Shown piece after piece: positions 6,237 to 13,176 of a stretch of 13,400 nucleotides of DNA (position 1 is its first letter; every line of letters begins with the position of its first letter). The notes beneath the pieces are model-generated. The model did no database searches and was not told where the DNA came from. It was given only the letters and a program-made list of their open reading frames with translations. The DNA is taken from positions 1 to 13,400 of the forward strand of contig JAZQIV010000044.1 of NCBI GenBank assembly GCA_045541305.1. Direction: 5' to 3'. This DNA is from RGIG3009 sp045541305 (GTDB lineage Bacteria; Bacillota; Clostridia; Oscillospirales; Acutalibacteraceae). A program made the position numbers and the translations under genes.

Positions 6237-6857
6237 TTATCCGATGAAATTGGTCCATACGCGTTTTTCTTTTTCCGGCAACCCGAACGCTTCCTTGCCG
6301 AGCGCAATGCTCTTCATGAGGAAGGTCATGTTTTCTGCCAAAGCGCGCATGGTCTGCATGCCTTCGGCATCCTCTGTCGCCTGACCGGGCGCTCTGCCGT
6401 GCACGCTGTTCCAATACTGGCTGGAAGCCACCGGCATGCCGCAAATGGTGAAATATTTGTTAAGTTGGTCAAATGTGGATGAACAGCCACCGCGACGGGC
6501 AACTGCCACCGAGGCGCCGACTTTCATGGTTTTATCAAACCACGTACTGTAAAACAAACGGTCCAAAAGCGAAACAAGTGTACCGTTGGCAGCGGCATAA
6601 TACACAGGACTGCCGATGACTAAGCCGTCGCATTCTTCGAGTTTAACCGCCAGTTCGTTCACAATATCGTTGAACGCGCATTTGCCGGTTTTTACGCATT
6701 GGAAGCATGCCACACAACCGCGAATATCCTTGCCGCCAACCTGCACGGTTTCGGTTTCGATGCCGTTATTGTGAAATACCGTTTCCATTTCGGCAAGTGC
6801 GGCGGCGGTGTTACCGCCCACGCGCGGGCTACCGTTTAACAATAAAACTTTCATCAT
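6237..6857 (-). CDS. Flavodoxin-like NADPH-dependent FMN reductase / iron-sulfur flavoprotein-type protein
   Basis: The 206-residue protein has a flavodoxin fold. The FMN-phosphate loop is LLLNGSPRVGGNT (residues 5-17). The substrate/FMN loop is VIGSPVYYAAANGTL (residues 80-94). Between them lies a compact cysteine cluster, CVACFQCVKTGKC (C48, C51, C54, C60), with C-x2-C-x2-C-x5-C spacing. This fits the 4Fe-4S motif of iron-sulfur flavoproteins, though many relatives with similar cysteines are simply called FMN reductases. It probably moves electrons between NAD(P)H or ferredoxin and an unknown acceptor. Two adjacent ATG codons (6857 and 6854) follow AAGGGGTGG, and either could be used. The promoter at 6876-6904 is divergent from the DtxR-like regulator, which may link it to iron. 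Confidence 0.87.
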   Translation of the reverse strand: MMKVLLLNGSPRVGGNTAAALAEMETVFHNNGIETETVQVGGKDIRGCVACFQCVKTGKCAFNDIVNELAVKLEECDGLVIGSPVYYAAANGTLVSLLDRLFYSTWFDKTMKVGASVAVARRGGCSSTFDQLNKYFTICGMPVASSQYWNSVHGRAPGQATEDAEGMQTMRALAENMTFLMKSIALGKEAFGLPEKEKRVWTNFIG

Positions 6858-6875
6858 ATCCACCCCTTTTTTATC

Positions 6876-6904
6876 AGTATACCGTTTTTGAAGAGGAAAG
6901 GCAA
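6876..6904 (-). promoter_or_regulatory. Promoter of the flavodoxin-like gene
   Basis: On the minus strand TTGCCT (6904-6899) and TATACT (6881-6876) are spaced by 17 bp, about 20 nt upstream of the start codons. Confidence 0.65.
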
Positions 6905-6914
6905 GAAAGAATGC

Positions 6915-6942
6915 TTGCAAACCCACAAAAACATGGTATACT
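6915..6942 (+). promoter_or_regulatory. Promoter of the DtxR-like regulator
   Basis: TTGCAA (6915-6920) and TATACT (6937-6942) are separated by 16 bp. A TG dinucleotide one base before the -10 (ATGGTATACT) makes it an extended -10 promoter. The two divergent -35 boxes are only about 10 bp apart. Confidence 0.65.
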
Positions 6943-6973
6943 ATAAAGAGAATCTCAGGAAGGGGGCGGCACC

Positions 6974-7336
6974 GTGAATTTGCAGGAATCGGGCGAGATG
7001 TATTTGGAAACGATTTATTTGCTTTCCAAAGAAAAAGCGGCCGTGCGCAGTATTGACGTGGCGGATAAGATGGGATATTCCAAACCGAGTGTCAGCCGTG
7101 CCGTCGGCCTTTTAAAAAACGGCGGTTTCTTAACGGTGGACAAGGACGGATTTTTGCAGCTGACCGAAATCGGCATCACCGTTGCCGAGCGGACGTATGA
7201 GCGGCATCGCGTGTTGACCTCCTTTTTTATGGGACTTGGCGTGGAGCCTGCGATTGCATCCGAGGATGCATGCAAGATCGAGCACGTGATCAGCCAAGAA
7301 ACGTTTGCGGCAATCAAACAACAAATTGAAGCGTAA
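6974..7336 (+). CDS. DtxR/MntR family metal-dependent transcriptional regulator
   Basis: The 120-residue protein has the family's winged HTH (VRSIDVADKMGYSKPSVSRA, then VGLLKNGGFL, about residues 24-53) and the metal-binding dimerisation domain (RHRVLTSFFMGLGV, then EDACKIEHVIS). It lacks the SH3-like third domain, like MntR. The predicted ligands are M9, C100, E103 and H104. These match the primary site of iron-sensing DtxR/IdeR rather than MntR, which has Asp at the first position and Glu at the second. H78 matches an ancillary-site histidine. It therefore may sense Fe(II) and repress metal uptake or redox genes. The start is GTG at 6974 after a strong AGGAAGGGGG site. It is divergent from the flavodoxin-like gene and followed by a terminator. 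Confidence 0.88.
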   Translation: MNLQESGEMYLETIYLLSKEKAAVRSIDVADKMGYSKPSVSRAVGLLKNGGFLTVDKDGFLQLTEIGITVAERTYERHRVLTSFFMGLGVEPAIASEDACKIEHVISQETFAAIKQQIEA

Positions 7337-7367
7337 AAAAGCCCGTGGCGAACGCCACGGGCTTTTT
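7336..7367. terminator. Bidirectional intrinsic terminator after the DtxR-like gene
   Basis: A perfect 14 bp stem (AAAAAGCCCGTGGC / GCCACGGGCTTTTT) closes a GAAC loop. T tracts result on both strands. It lies between the regulator's stop and the convergent GH16 gene's stop at 7371 and serves both. Confidence 0.92.
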
Positions 7368-7370
7368 GTT

Positions 7371-10300
7371 TTAGGATCGTTCGGCTTCGCGCGCGATAGC
7401 ATCTGCCAGTCTATCGTTCATGGCAGCGGTGTAAATGGTTTCGCCGTTATCGAGTTGGATATAACCGCTGATGGTATAATCGCGCAAAAGGAAGTTTTTG
7501 TTATTCGGGTTGGACGTTGTCATGTTGATGCAAAAATCCATGTATCGATCGGTGTATTCCAGCATATAGATGCCGGACCAACCGCTCTTATACGACAACG
7601 CGTGCCACACCCTTTGATCGGAAGTGCCGGCTTGATAAGCCTCGTAATCTTCAAGCGTCAACGAGTCTTGTTCACCGCGCGTTAACAATACACCGATCTG
7701 CATGATCGTACGGGTTTCGCCGTTGTGCTTGAGTGTCAGTGTATCGCCGTCCAAATTTAAACCCTCGATATACAATCGGTTCAGGAACCGAATCGCATCC
7801 GCTTCGCCGTTGGTGCGACGAACCGCGGCCGCAATGGTGCCAAATTGATAGTTGTTTTGTGCGGTAGTTTCAAACTCGGCGGTGACGGTGGTGGTACCGA
7901 TCGGCACCGTCATAAGGAACGTGTTGCCCGCGCCGCCATATACATCGGCTGTCATGCCGGCGTTGTTCAGGATTTTTCGTGTGACGCCTTCGGCCGTGGT
8001 ATAGGTGAGCGTACCGGCCTTTAGGATATAGCCGGTATCCGGCAAAACGGTAACCGTGACCGTTTCGCCACTCGTTAGCCCGGTTGTTTTGTTAACGGAG
8101 ATTGTACCGCCTGCAGCTTGTTGCACCACAATCTCGTTGACGGGAAGAACTTCGCAGATGGAGAAATTGTCCACATAACCCGCGGCATTGGCCACGTTGC
8201 GAAAACCGATGGTAGCGGAGGTCAAGTTGCCGGTGTTGGACACCTCATCCGCAACCGTAAAGGTGTACGTTGCCGTTTGCCAAGTGGACCCTCCGGAAAG
8301 ATTACGCACACCGGCGCCGCTGGTAATATAACTGTTTTGATCGTAAATGCGGAAGGAAAGATCGCCTTTATAACGGAAGCTCACGGTATACGTGCGTCCT
8401 GCGCGTAGCTGCATGTATTTGCAATAGCGCCAGGAACTCTGCGCACTTTGCGCCGGAATCTTCATATACGTGTTGCCGCCCTCGGTTTCCAGTTCGGCAA
8501 GCGGTGTCTGCTCGGAACCGGTTTTGGCAATTCCCCACAGGATGTGATGCCAATACAGTTGCAGCGGCTCGCCCTCAAAATCGCCATTTTGGATCAAATT
8601 CATATAGCGGTCGACCGCGACAGTACAGGTTGCTGTGTTGCCAAACAAGTCGGTAACCAACACAACCGCCGTGCCAACATCTCTGGCGCAAACGTAACCG
8701 TCGTTATACACCGACACCACCGACGGATCGCTGCTCTGCCAGGTAAGGCCGCGCACCTCATTGCCGTTGGTGTCGACCACACGCAGATGCTGACGTGCAC
8801 CTATCGGCACGGAAACGTGGTCATCTTCAAACGAGAACTCCACTTGTGTTTCGGCGGTCTCTTCCGGTGCTTGCCACACCCGAACGTAGTCCACTTCCAT
8901 TTGGAACTGTTCCGAACCACCCAAAATGATGGGCAGGTATTGGGTATCCATCCCGGTCATCGAACCGACTGTCGGTTGTTGAGCCGCCGTGGATGTACGA
9001 TCCGACGGATAATCCTCCGCCGTGTAGGCAATGGTATGAATGAGCTTGCCATCCACATACGTGCTCACGTACCCATCGTCCCACAAGCAAGAAAGCGTAT
9101 GAAACTCGGTTTCACTGCCGATTTTATCGTACGACACGTCATTGCAGGTTGTGTGCCAGGTCTGTGCCCAAGTCTGTTCACCGGTTTCTTCGTCGGTTAC
9201 CCATTCACTGTGACGTTCGTGCAGAGTGGTACTAAAGCTGTAACTGTACTTCGTTCCGTAATACTCCATCCAGTCCATTTCCACACTATCGACATTGCGT
9301 TCCCCTCTGGCAGATGCCCACAGAGTGTCAGTGGGATAGGCCCATACACCGGGGTTACGCACGCTACCGTTGTTTACATCTTCTTCCCAACCGCTATCCC
9401 AGCCTTCATCGCCCGATTCGGGAAGACGGATGCGGTATTCAAGATAGCCCTTATTAAACGCAAAGCCGACCATCTTACGAATATCGATGGTAGCAATACT
9501 GTATGCCCATTTGGTTTCTTCGGTGTGTAACCGCAAAATGCCGTTTTCCACCGAATAGTCGGTATCCAATACCTGCTTGGATTCGCCGTACGGGCGGGTA
9601 ACATACCACTTGTAACCGGTTTTACCGGTAGCATCGTTATCAATGGAAAGTGCCGAATTAAAGTCATCACTGAACGTGAGCTCCGTAAAGCCTTGCTTTG
9701 CCGCAGCATCCGGCACGGTCAATTCCGTATCCGACACGTACAGGTTATAGAAGATCTGGTTATCCTCGGTTTGTTGGCTTTTTTCGTACAGGTATTTGGA
9801 GCCGTAAGCAAACGCGGTGATCGCGTGGTCACCTTCCGTGGCAATCCATTTTTCGGACGGGGTGCTCATCAGCGTCACGCTCTCGCCCACCGCTAAGCCG
9901 CCTTTGTGCGTTAACGTCGCGATCACATTCACAGCATCCGCACAAACATCCACGGAAAACTCCGCATCTTCCGAAATATCCATGGTACCGTTATTGGTAA
10001 CCTTTACCGAAAAGTTTTTCAGCACATCGCCGGGGGCGGCAAGGCGCTTGGATTCGGTACCGGTCCACGTGAATTCAGAGACGGCAAGATCGGTTAAGTC
10101 GTACTGCACCAGGGACAGTTGATCAAAATACGTGGTGGTCGTACCGTCCTTGTTGCCAAACCAGATCCAGTCATATTCACGCGTGGGACGCGTGTCACCG
10201 GTGGTGAAAATATAGGAAAACTCCGTCCATTCGTCTTCTGCTACCTTCGGACTCATGTGGCCGCCGGTGGTGGAGTTGACCTGTTTGATCTGCGAGAAAA

Positions 10301-10643
10301 AAAAGAAGTTCGGTGCGCCGCCTTTGGCACGACCGGTCAAGCGGTAGGTTGTGTTCGTTTCAAGGAAAGACAAATTCCAATATTGTCCACTCACACCGGC
10401 GTCAAAAGACATGGTGGCAGCAGAAGAATCCGACAAAGACGCGATCGGTTGCCAAATGCGCGCGGTAATCTCAGCCCCCTGTTCGGTTAACAGGTTGGGG
10501 CGAATCACCGGTGGTATCAGTTCCACATCGCCGTATTCAGGCGTTAACGCAACAGCCGGCAACACCCAACCGGAAATGGTACAGGTGAGCACAATTGCCA
10601 TGGCAAGGATCAGACCAAGTGCGCGTTTGAACGGTTTTTTCAT
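7371..10643 (-). CDS. Secreted multidomain GH16-family glycoside hydrolase (1090 aa)
   Basis: A Sec signal peptide (KKPFKR, then a hydrophobic core, AVA cut near residue 32) starts the protein. Modules follow in order: a CBM-like jelly roll (about 45-185), a CARDB-like module (186-300), a GH16 domain (318-592), a Big2-like Ig module (600-680), a CBM4/9-like module that begins NLIQNGDFEG (682-832), an InlB-type repeat-like module (837-925), and an unassigned C-terminal domain (935-1085). The GH16 catalytic motif is intact: EMDWME with E455, D457 and E460. GH16 enzymes cleave beta-1,3/1,4-glucans or galactans, and the substrate here is unknown. No sortase motif, S-layer repeat or dockerin is visible, so it is likely released or held by its binding modules. 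The start at 10643 has GGGAG seven bases upstream, and an ATG at 10649 abuts that site. It has its own promoter and lies downstream of two leaderless paralogues. Confidence 0.88.
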   Translation of the reverse strand: MKKPFKRALGLILAMAIVLTCTISGWVLPAVALTPEYGDVELIPPVIRPNLLTEQGAEITARIWQPIASLSDSSAATMSFDAGVSGQYWNLSFLETNTTYRLTGRAKGGAPNFFFFSQIKQVNSTTGGHMSPKVAEDEWTEFSYIFTTGDTRPTREYDWIWFGNKDGTTTTYFDQLSLVQYDLTDLAVSEFTWTGTESKRLAAPGDVLKNFSVKVTNNGTMDISEDAEFSVDVCADAVNVIATLTHKGGLAVGESVTLMSTPSEKWIATEGDHAITAFAYGSKYLYEKSQQTEDNQIFYNLYVSDTELTVPDAAAKQGFTELTFSDDFNSALSIDNDATGKTGYKWYVTRPYGESKQVLDTDYSVENGILRLHTEETKWAYSIATIDIRKMVGFAFNKGYLEYRIRLPESGDEGWDSGWEEDVNNGSVRNPGVWAYPTDTLWASARGERNVDSVEMDWMEYYGTKYSYSFSTTLHERHSEWVTDEETGEQTWAQTWHTTCNDVSYDKIGSETEFHTLSCLWDDGYVSTYVDGKLIHTIAYTAEDYPSDRTSTAAQQPTVGSMTGMDTQYLPIILGGSEQFQMEVDYVRVWQAPEETAETQVEFSFEDDHVSVPIGARQHLRVVDTNGNEVRGLTWQSSDPSVVSVYNDGYVCARDVGTAVVLVTDLFGNTATCTVAVDRYMNLIQNGDFEGEPLQLYWHHILWGIAKTGSEQTPLAELETEGGNTYMKIPAQSAQSSWRYCKYMQLRAGRTYTVSFRYKGDLSFRIYDQNSYITSGAGVRNLSGGSTWQTATYTFTVADEVSNTGNLTSATIGFRNVANAAGYVDNFSICEVLPVNEIVVQQAAGGTISVNKTTGLTSGETVTVTVLPDTGYILKAGTLTYTTAEGVTRKILNNAGMTADVYGGAGNTFLMTVPIGTTTVTAEFETTAQNNYQFGTIAAAVRRTNGEADAIRFLNRLYIEGLNLDGDTLTLKHNGETRTIMQIGVLLTRGEQDSLTLEDYEAYQAGTSDQRVWHALSYKSGWSGIYMLEYTDRYMDFCINMTTSNPNNKNFLLRDYTISGYIQLDNGETIYTAAMNDRLADAIAREAERS

Positions 10644-10687
10644 AATCATTCTCCCTACATAATAGTAATGGGGACAAATACACAGTA

Positions 10688-10716
10688 AGTATACCATACT
10701 TCAAAAAGCAAAGCAA
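10688..10716 (-). promoter_or_regulatory. Promoter of the secreted GH16 gene
   Basis: On the minus strand TTGCTT (10716-10711) and TATACT (10693-10688) are spaced by 17 bp, with an extended -10 (ATGGTATACT). A short inverted repeat (AGTAT-ACC-ATACT, 10688-10700) covers the -10. The leader to the ATG is about 40 nt. Confidence 0.7.
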
Positions 10717-10744
10717 GAAAAAACGCCAAAAGTTTTAAAAGAAA

Positions 10745-10771
10745 CGGCGCAGATTTGTGCAATCTGCGCCG
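10745..10771 (-). terminator. Terminator of the leaderless GH16 operon
   Basis: An 11 bp perfect stem (CGGCGCAGATT / AATCTGCGCCG) with a 5 nt loop lies 6 nt past the stop at 10778. On the minus strand it is followed by TTTCTTTTAAAACTTTT. It separates the operon from the secreted GH16 gene's promoter. Confidence 0.85.
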
Positions 10772-10777
10772 CTTTGT

Positions 10778-11953
10778 TTATTCGTCTACGTTTTGATGTA
10801 ACAGCGTGTCGTCGCTGGCGGTCCACACACGGACCCAGTCGAGCTCCAACGGATAGTCATCGGCACCGCCGATGATGATCGGCATGTTTTGCTTGCCGAG
10901 ATACGAGAACGTACCGATTTCGGCATTCCAGGGGCGCGGATACGGGTAGTTATTCTCGTAAAACTCCACCTTGCTGACAACGCGACCGTCCAAGTAGGTA
11001 TACAACCGATCGTCGTTCCACTGCATGGCCATGACGTGCCACTCGTTATCGCCAATGTTGCGGCCGCGAAGATCGCCGTTGTTGGTAACCACGTGCGGAT
11101 GTTCCACACCGTTTTCATCGGTATACGGATGGTCATGCAGCGTGACGGTGATGTAATCATCCTCGTACTTATTGCCCCAGTTTTCCATCCAATCCAGCTC
11201 CACACAAGGGGCTTGCGGTCTGCCGAGTGCATCCGCCCAGATGGTGGCGGTGGAATATGACCAAATGGCCGGAATGCGAATACCGGTTACGTGACCGGTG
11301 TCCGCCGTGGCTTTCATACGCATGCGGAATTCAATATAACCCTTGTTGAATGCATAGCCAACGGGGCGGAACGTATCGATGGTGCACAAGCCATAGTTCC
11401 AGCGGGTGTCGCGGTTGTGCAGGTGCATGACGCTGTCCTTCACGCTGTAATCCAATTCGGGTTCCAGGTTCGACTCGCCCCACGGACGGGTGACATACCA
11501 ATGGTAGCCCTCTTCCCCGCAGCCGGTGTTATCGATGGTATCCATCGTTTCAAAATCATCACTGAAGGTGAGTACGTTAAAGCCTTTTTCGGCGGCGGGT
11601 GCCGGCGGCTGCAAAATCTCCTCGTTTACACGTAAACAAGCGCTGCGCGCATGACCCGCACGGCCAACGCGCGGCTGTGCCAACGAGGCATCGATAAGAG
11701 CGGTGATCACGTGCTCACCCTTGACCGCTTCCCACGGTTCGGTGCCGGCAACCTCCACGGTTTGACCGACAGCCAACCCGTTATTATACGTAATCGTTTG
11801 CACGGCCTTGTTATCCACACGGATTTCGATGGTAAGCGAGTCGGTATAAGCCTCGTCGCCGATGTTTTCCAGCTTCACACTGAAAACGATCGGGGTAGCG
11901 GGCTTTACCTGCGTGTCATTATTCCAAAAAACTTTTCTGACGGCAAGATTCAT
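10778..11953 (-). CDS. Leaderless CARDB-GH16 protein, copy 2 (391 aa)
   Basis: Residues 1-110 form a CARDB-like beta-sandwich (NLAVRKVFWNNDTQVKPATP, then IVFSVKLENIGDEAYTDSLT), beginning at the first methionine with no signal peptide. A linker (VGRAGHARSACLRVNEEILQ, then PPAPAAEKGFNVLTF) leads to a GH16 domain (about 126-378). The catalytic motif ELDWMEN is intact (E252, D254, E257), and the domain ends with the family strand LDWVRVW. The expected activity is endo-hydrolysis of a beta-linked glucan or galactan. Without a leader it should be cytoplasmic unless exported by another route. The start at 11953 follows AAGGAGGTG, and that site overlaps the stop of copy 1. The longer frame to 12016 runs into copy 1. 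It is the last gene of the operon. Confidence 0.85.
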   Translation of the reverse strand: MNLAVRKVFWNNDTQVKPATPIVFSVKLENIGDEAYTDSLTIEIRVDNKAVQTITYNNGLAVGQTVEVAGTEPWEAVKGEHVITALIDASLAQPRVGRAGHARSACLRVNEEILQPPAPAAEKGFNVLTFSDDFETMDTIDNTGCGEEGYHWYVTRPWGESNLEPELDYSVKDSVMHLHNRDTRWNYGLCTIDTFRPVGYAFNKGYIEFRMRMKATADTGHVTGIRIPAIWSYSTATIWADALGRPQAPCVELDWMENWGNKYEDDYITVTLHDHPYTDENGVEHPHVVTNNGDLRGRNIGDNEWHVMAMQWNDDRLYTYLDGRVVSKVEFYENNYPYPRPWNAEIGTFSYLGKQNMPIIIGGADDYPLELDWVRVWTASDDTLLHQNVDE

Positions 11954-11967
11954 AAAGCGGCACCTCC

Positions 11968-13164
11968 TTATTCGTCCACTTCTTGACGGAGCATCGGTTC
12001 TTCGCTGGCCGACCAAACACGGATCCAGTCGATCTCCATCGGATAATCCGATGCACCGCCGATGATGATCGGCATGTTCTGCTCATCCAAATGGCTGAAC
12101 GAACCAACGCGAGCGTTCCACGGGCGCGGAGCCGGGTAACCGTCCTTGCTGTATACAATTTTGTGGACCATGCGGCCGTCAAAATAGGTGATCAGTTTAC
12201 CGGTATCCCACTGCATGGACAGGGTGTGCCACTCGTAATCGCCCAATTGCATACCGATCACACCGCCGCCGGGCGATACCACCGGTTTTGGCCACTGCTC
12301 CTGCGGCACCTCGGGGTCGTGATCTTTTTCGTGCAAACAAACACTGAAGAAATCGGGCATATCATACTTATCGCCCCAGTATTCCAGCCAGTCCAGTTCC
12401 ACCGAGCAATGATGCTTCTTTTTCAATGTATTGCCCCAAATAGACGTGGTCGGCAACGACCACACGGCCGGCACGCGAATCTTCGTAACGGTACCGGTAT
12501 CGGCAGAGTATTTCATGCGCACACGGTACTCAATATAGCCTCTGTTGAACGCATATCCCACCGGATGGCGGGTATCAATGGTACACAGGCCGTAGTTCCA
12601 CCACGTGTTGATGTTGTGAAGTTTCAACACGCTGTCTTTCATGGAATAGTCATCGCCGACATGCAGATCGCCCTCGCCCCACGGACGGGTGACGTACCAA
12701 TGATAGCCTTCCTCGCCGGTGGCTTCGGTGTCGATCAGGTCCATCGAATCAAAATCATCGCTGAACGTTAACGTGTTGAAGCCTTTTGCGGCGGCAGGTG
12801 CGGGCGGCACCAAAAATTCCTCGGCAACGTGCACGTGTGCCGAGCGCGCATGGCCGGCGCGGCCGCAGCGCGGTTCGGACAGTTCGGGTGCGATGCGGGC
12901 GGTAATCATGTGATCGCCTTTCACGGCTTTCCAGGCATCCTCAACCGTAAGCATGATCGGCACACCGCCCTCGCCGGGATAAATATGCCCAACACGGGTC
13001 GCCGTTTTATACGGCTTGGCGTCGATCAGAAATTCCACCGTGACGGGGTCACGGTAAATTGCTTTTTCTTTGTTTACAATCACAGCGGTCAGGCGAAGCG
13101 GTGTGCCGGGTTTGACCTGCGCGCCGCCTTCCCATATCACTTTTTTGACAACCAAGTTAGCCAT
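11968..13164 (-). CDS. Leaderless CARDB-GH16 protein, copy 1 (398 aa)
   Basis: This is a paralogue of the next gene with the same plan: an N-terminal CARDB-like module (residues 1-115, ANLVVKKVIWEGGAQVKPGT), the linker CGRAGHARSAHVHVAEEFLV, and a GH16 domain (about 130-386). The catalytic motif ELDWLEY is intact (E256, D258, E261). The GH16 part differs from copy 2 mainly by an insertion after the catalytic strand (DHDPEVPQEQWPKPVVSPGG, about residues 281-300), in a loop that could border the substrate cleft. No signal peptide or membrane segment is present. The start at 13164 follows TAAGGAGG, where TAA is the upstream gene's stop. The gap to copy 2 is 14 nt. Substrate and location are unknown. 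Confidence 0.86.
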   Translation of the reverse strand: MANLVVKKVIWEGGAQVKPGTPLRLTAVIVNKEKAIYRDPVTVEFLIDAKPYKTATRVGHIYPGEGGVPIMLTVEDAWKAVKGDHMITARIAPELSEPRCGRAGHARSAHVHVAEEFLVPPAPAAAKGFNTLTFSDDFDSMDLIDTEATGEEGYHWYVTRPWGEGDLHVGDDYSMKDSVLKLHNINTWWNYGLCTIDTRHPVGYAFNRGYIEYRVRMKYSADTGTVTKIRVPAVWSLPTTSIWGNTLKKKHHCSVELDWLEYWGDKYDMPDFFSVCLHEKDHDPEVPQEQWPKPVVSPGGGVIGMQLGDYEWHTLSMQWDTGKLITYFDGRMVHKIVYSKDGYPAPRPWNARVGSFSHLDEQNMPIIIGGASDYPMEIDWIRVWSASEEPMLRQEVDE

Positions 13165-13176
13165 GAAATTTCCTCC

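Noticed and set aside
8448..9530. Plus-strand 360-residue open frame
   Set aside because: It is fully antisense to the secreted GH16 gene, whose signal peptide, domain order and catalytic motif are clear. No family features are seen in this frame.
10863..12078. 26 bp identical stretches at 10863-10888 and 12053-12078 as a mobile-element repeat
   Set aside because: Both encode the same conserved strand (NMPIIIGGA) in the paralogous GH16 genes, so the identity is explained by gene duplication and protein constraint.
11983..12771. Plus-strand 262-residue open frame
   Set aside because: It is antisense to the leaderless GH16 copy 1 and reflects codon bias of that gene. It has no ribosome binding site or motif.
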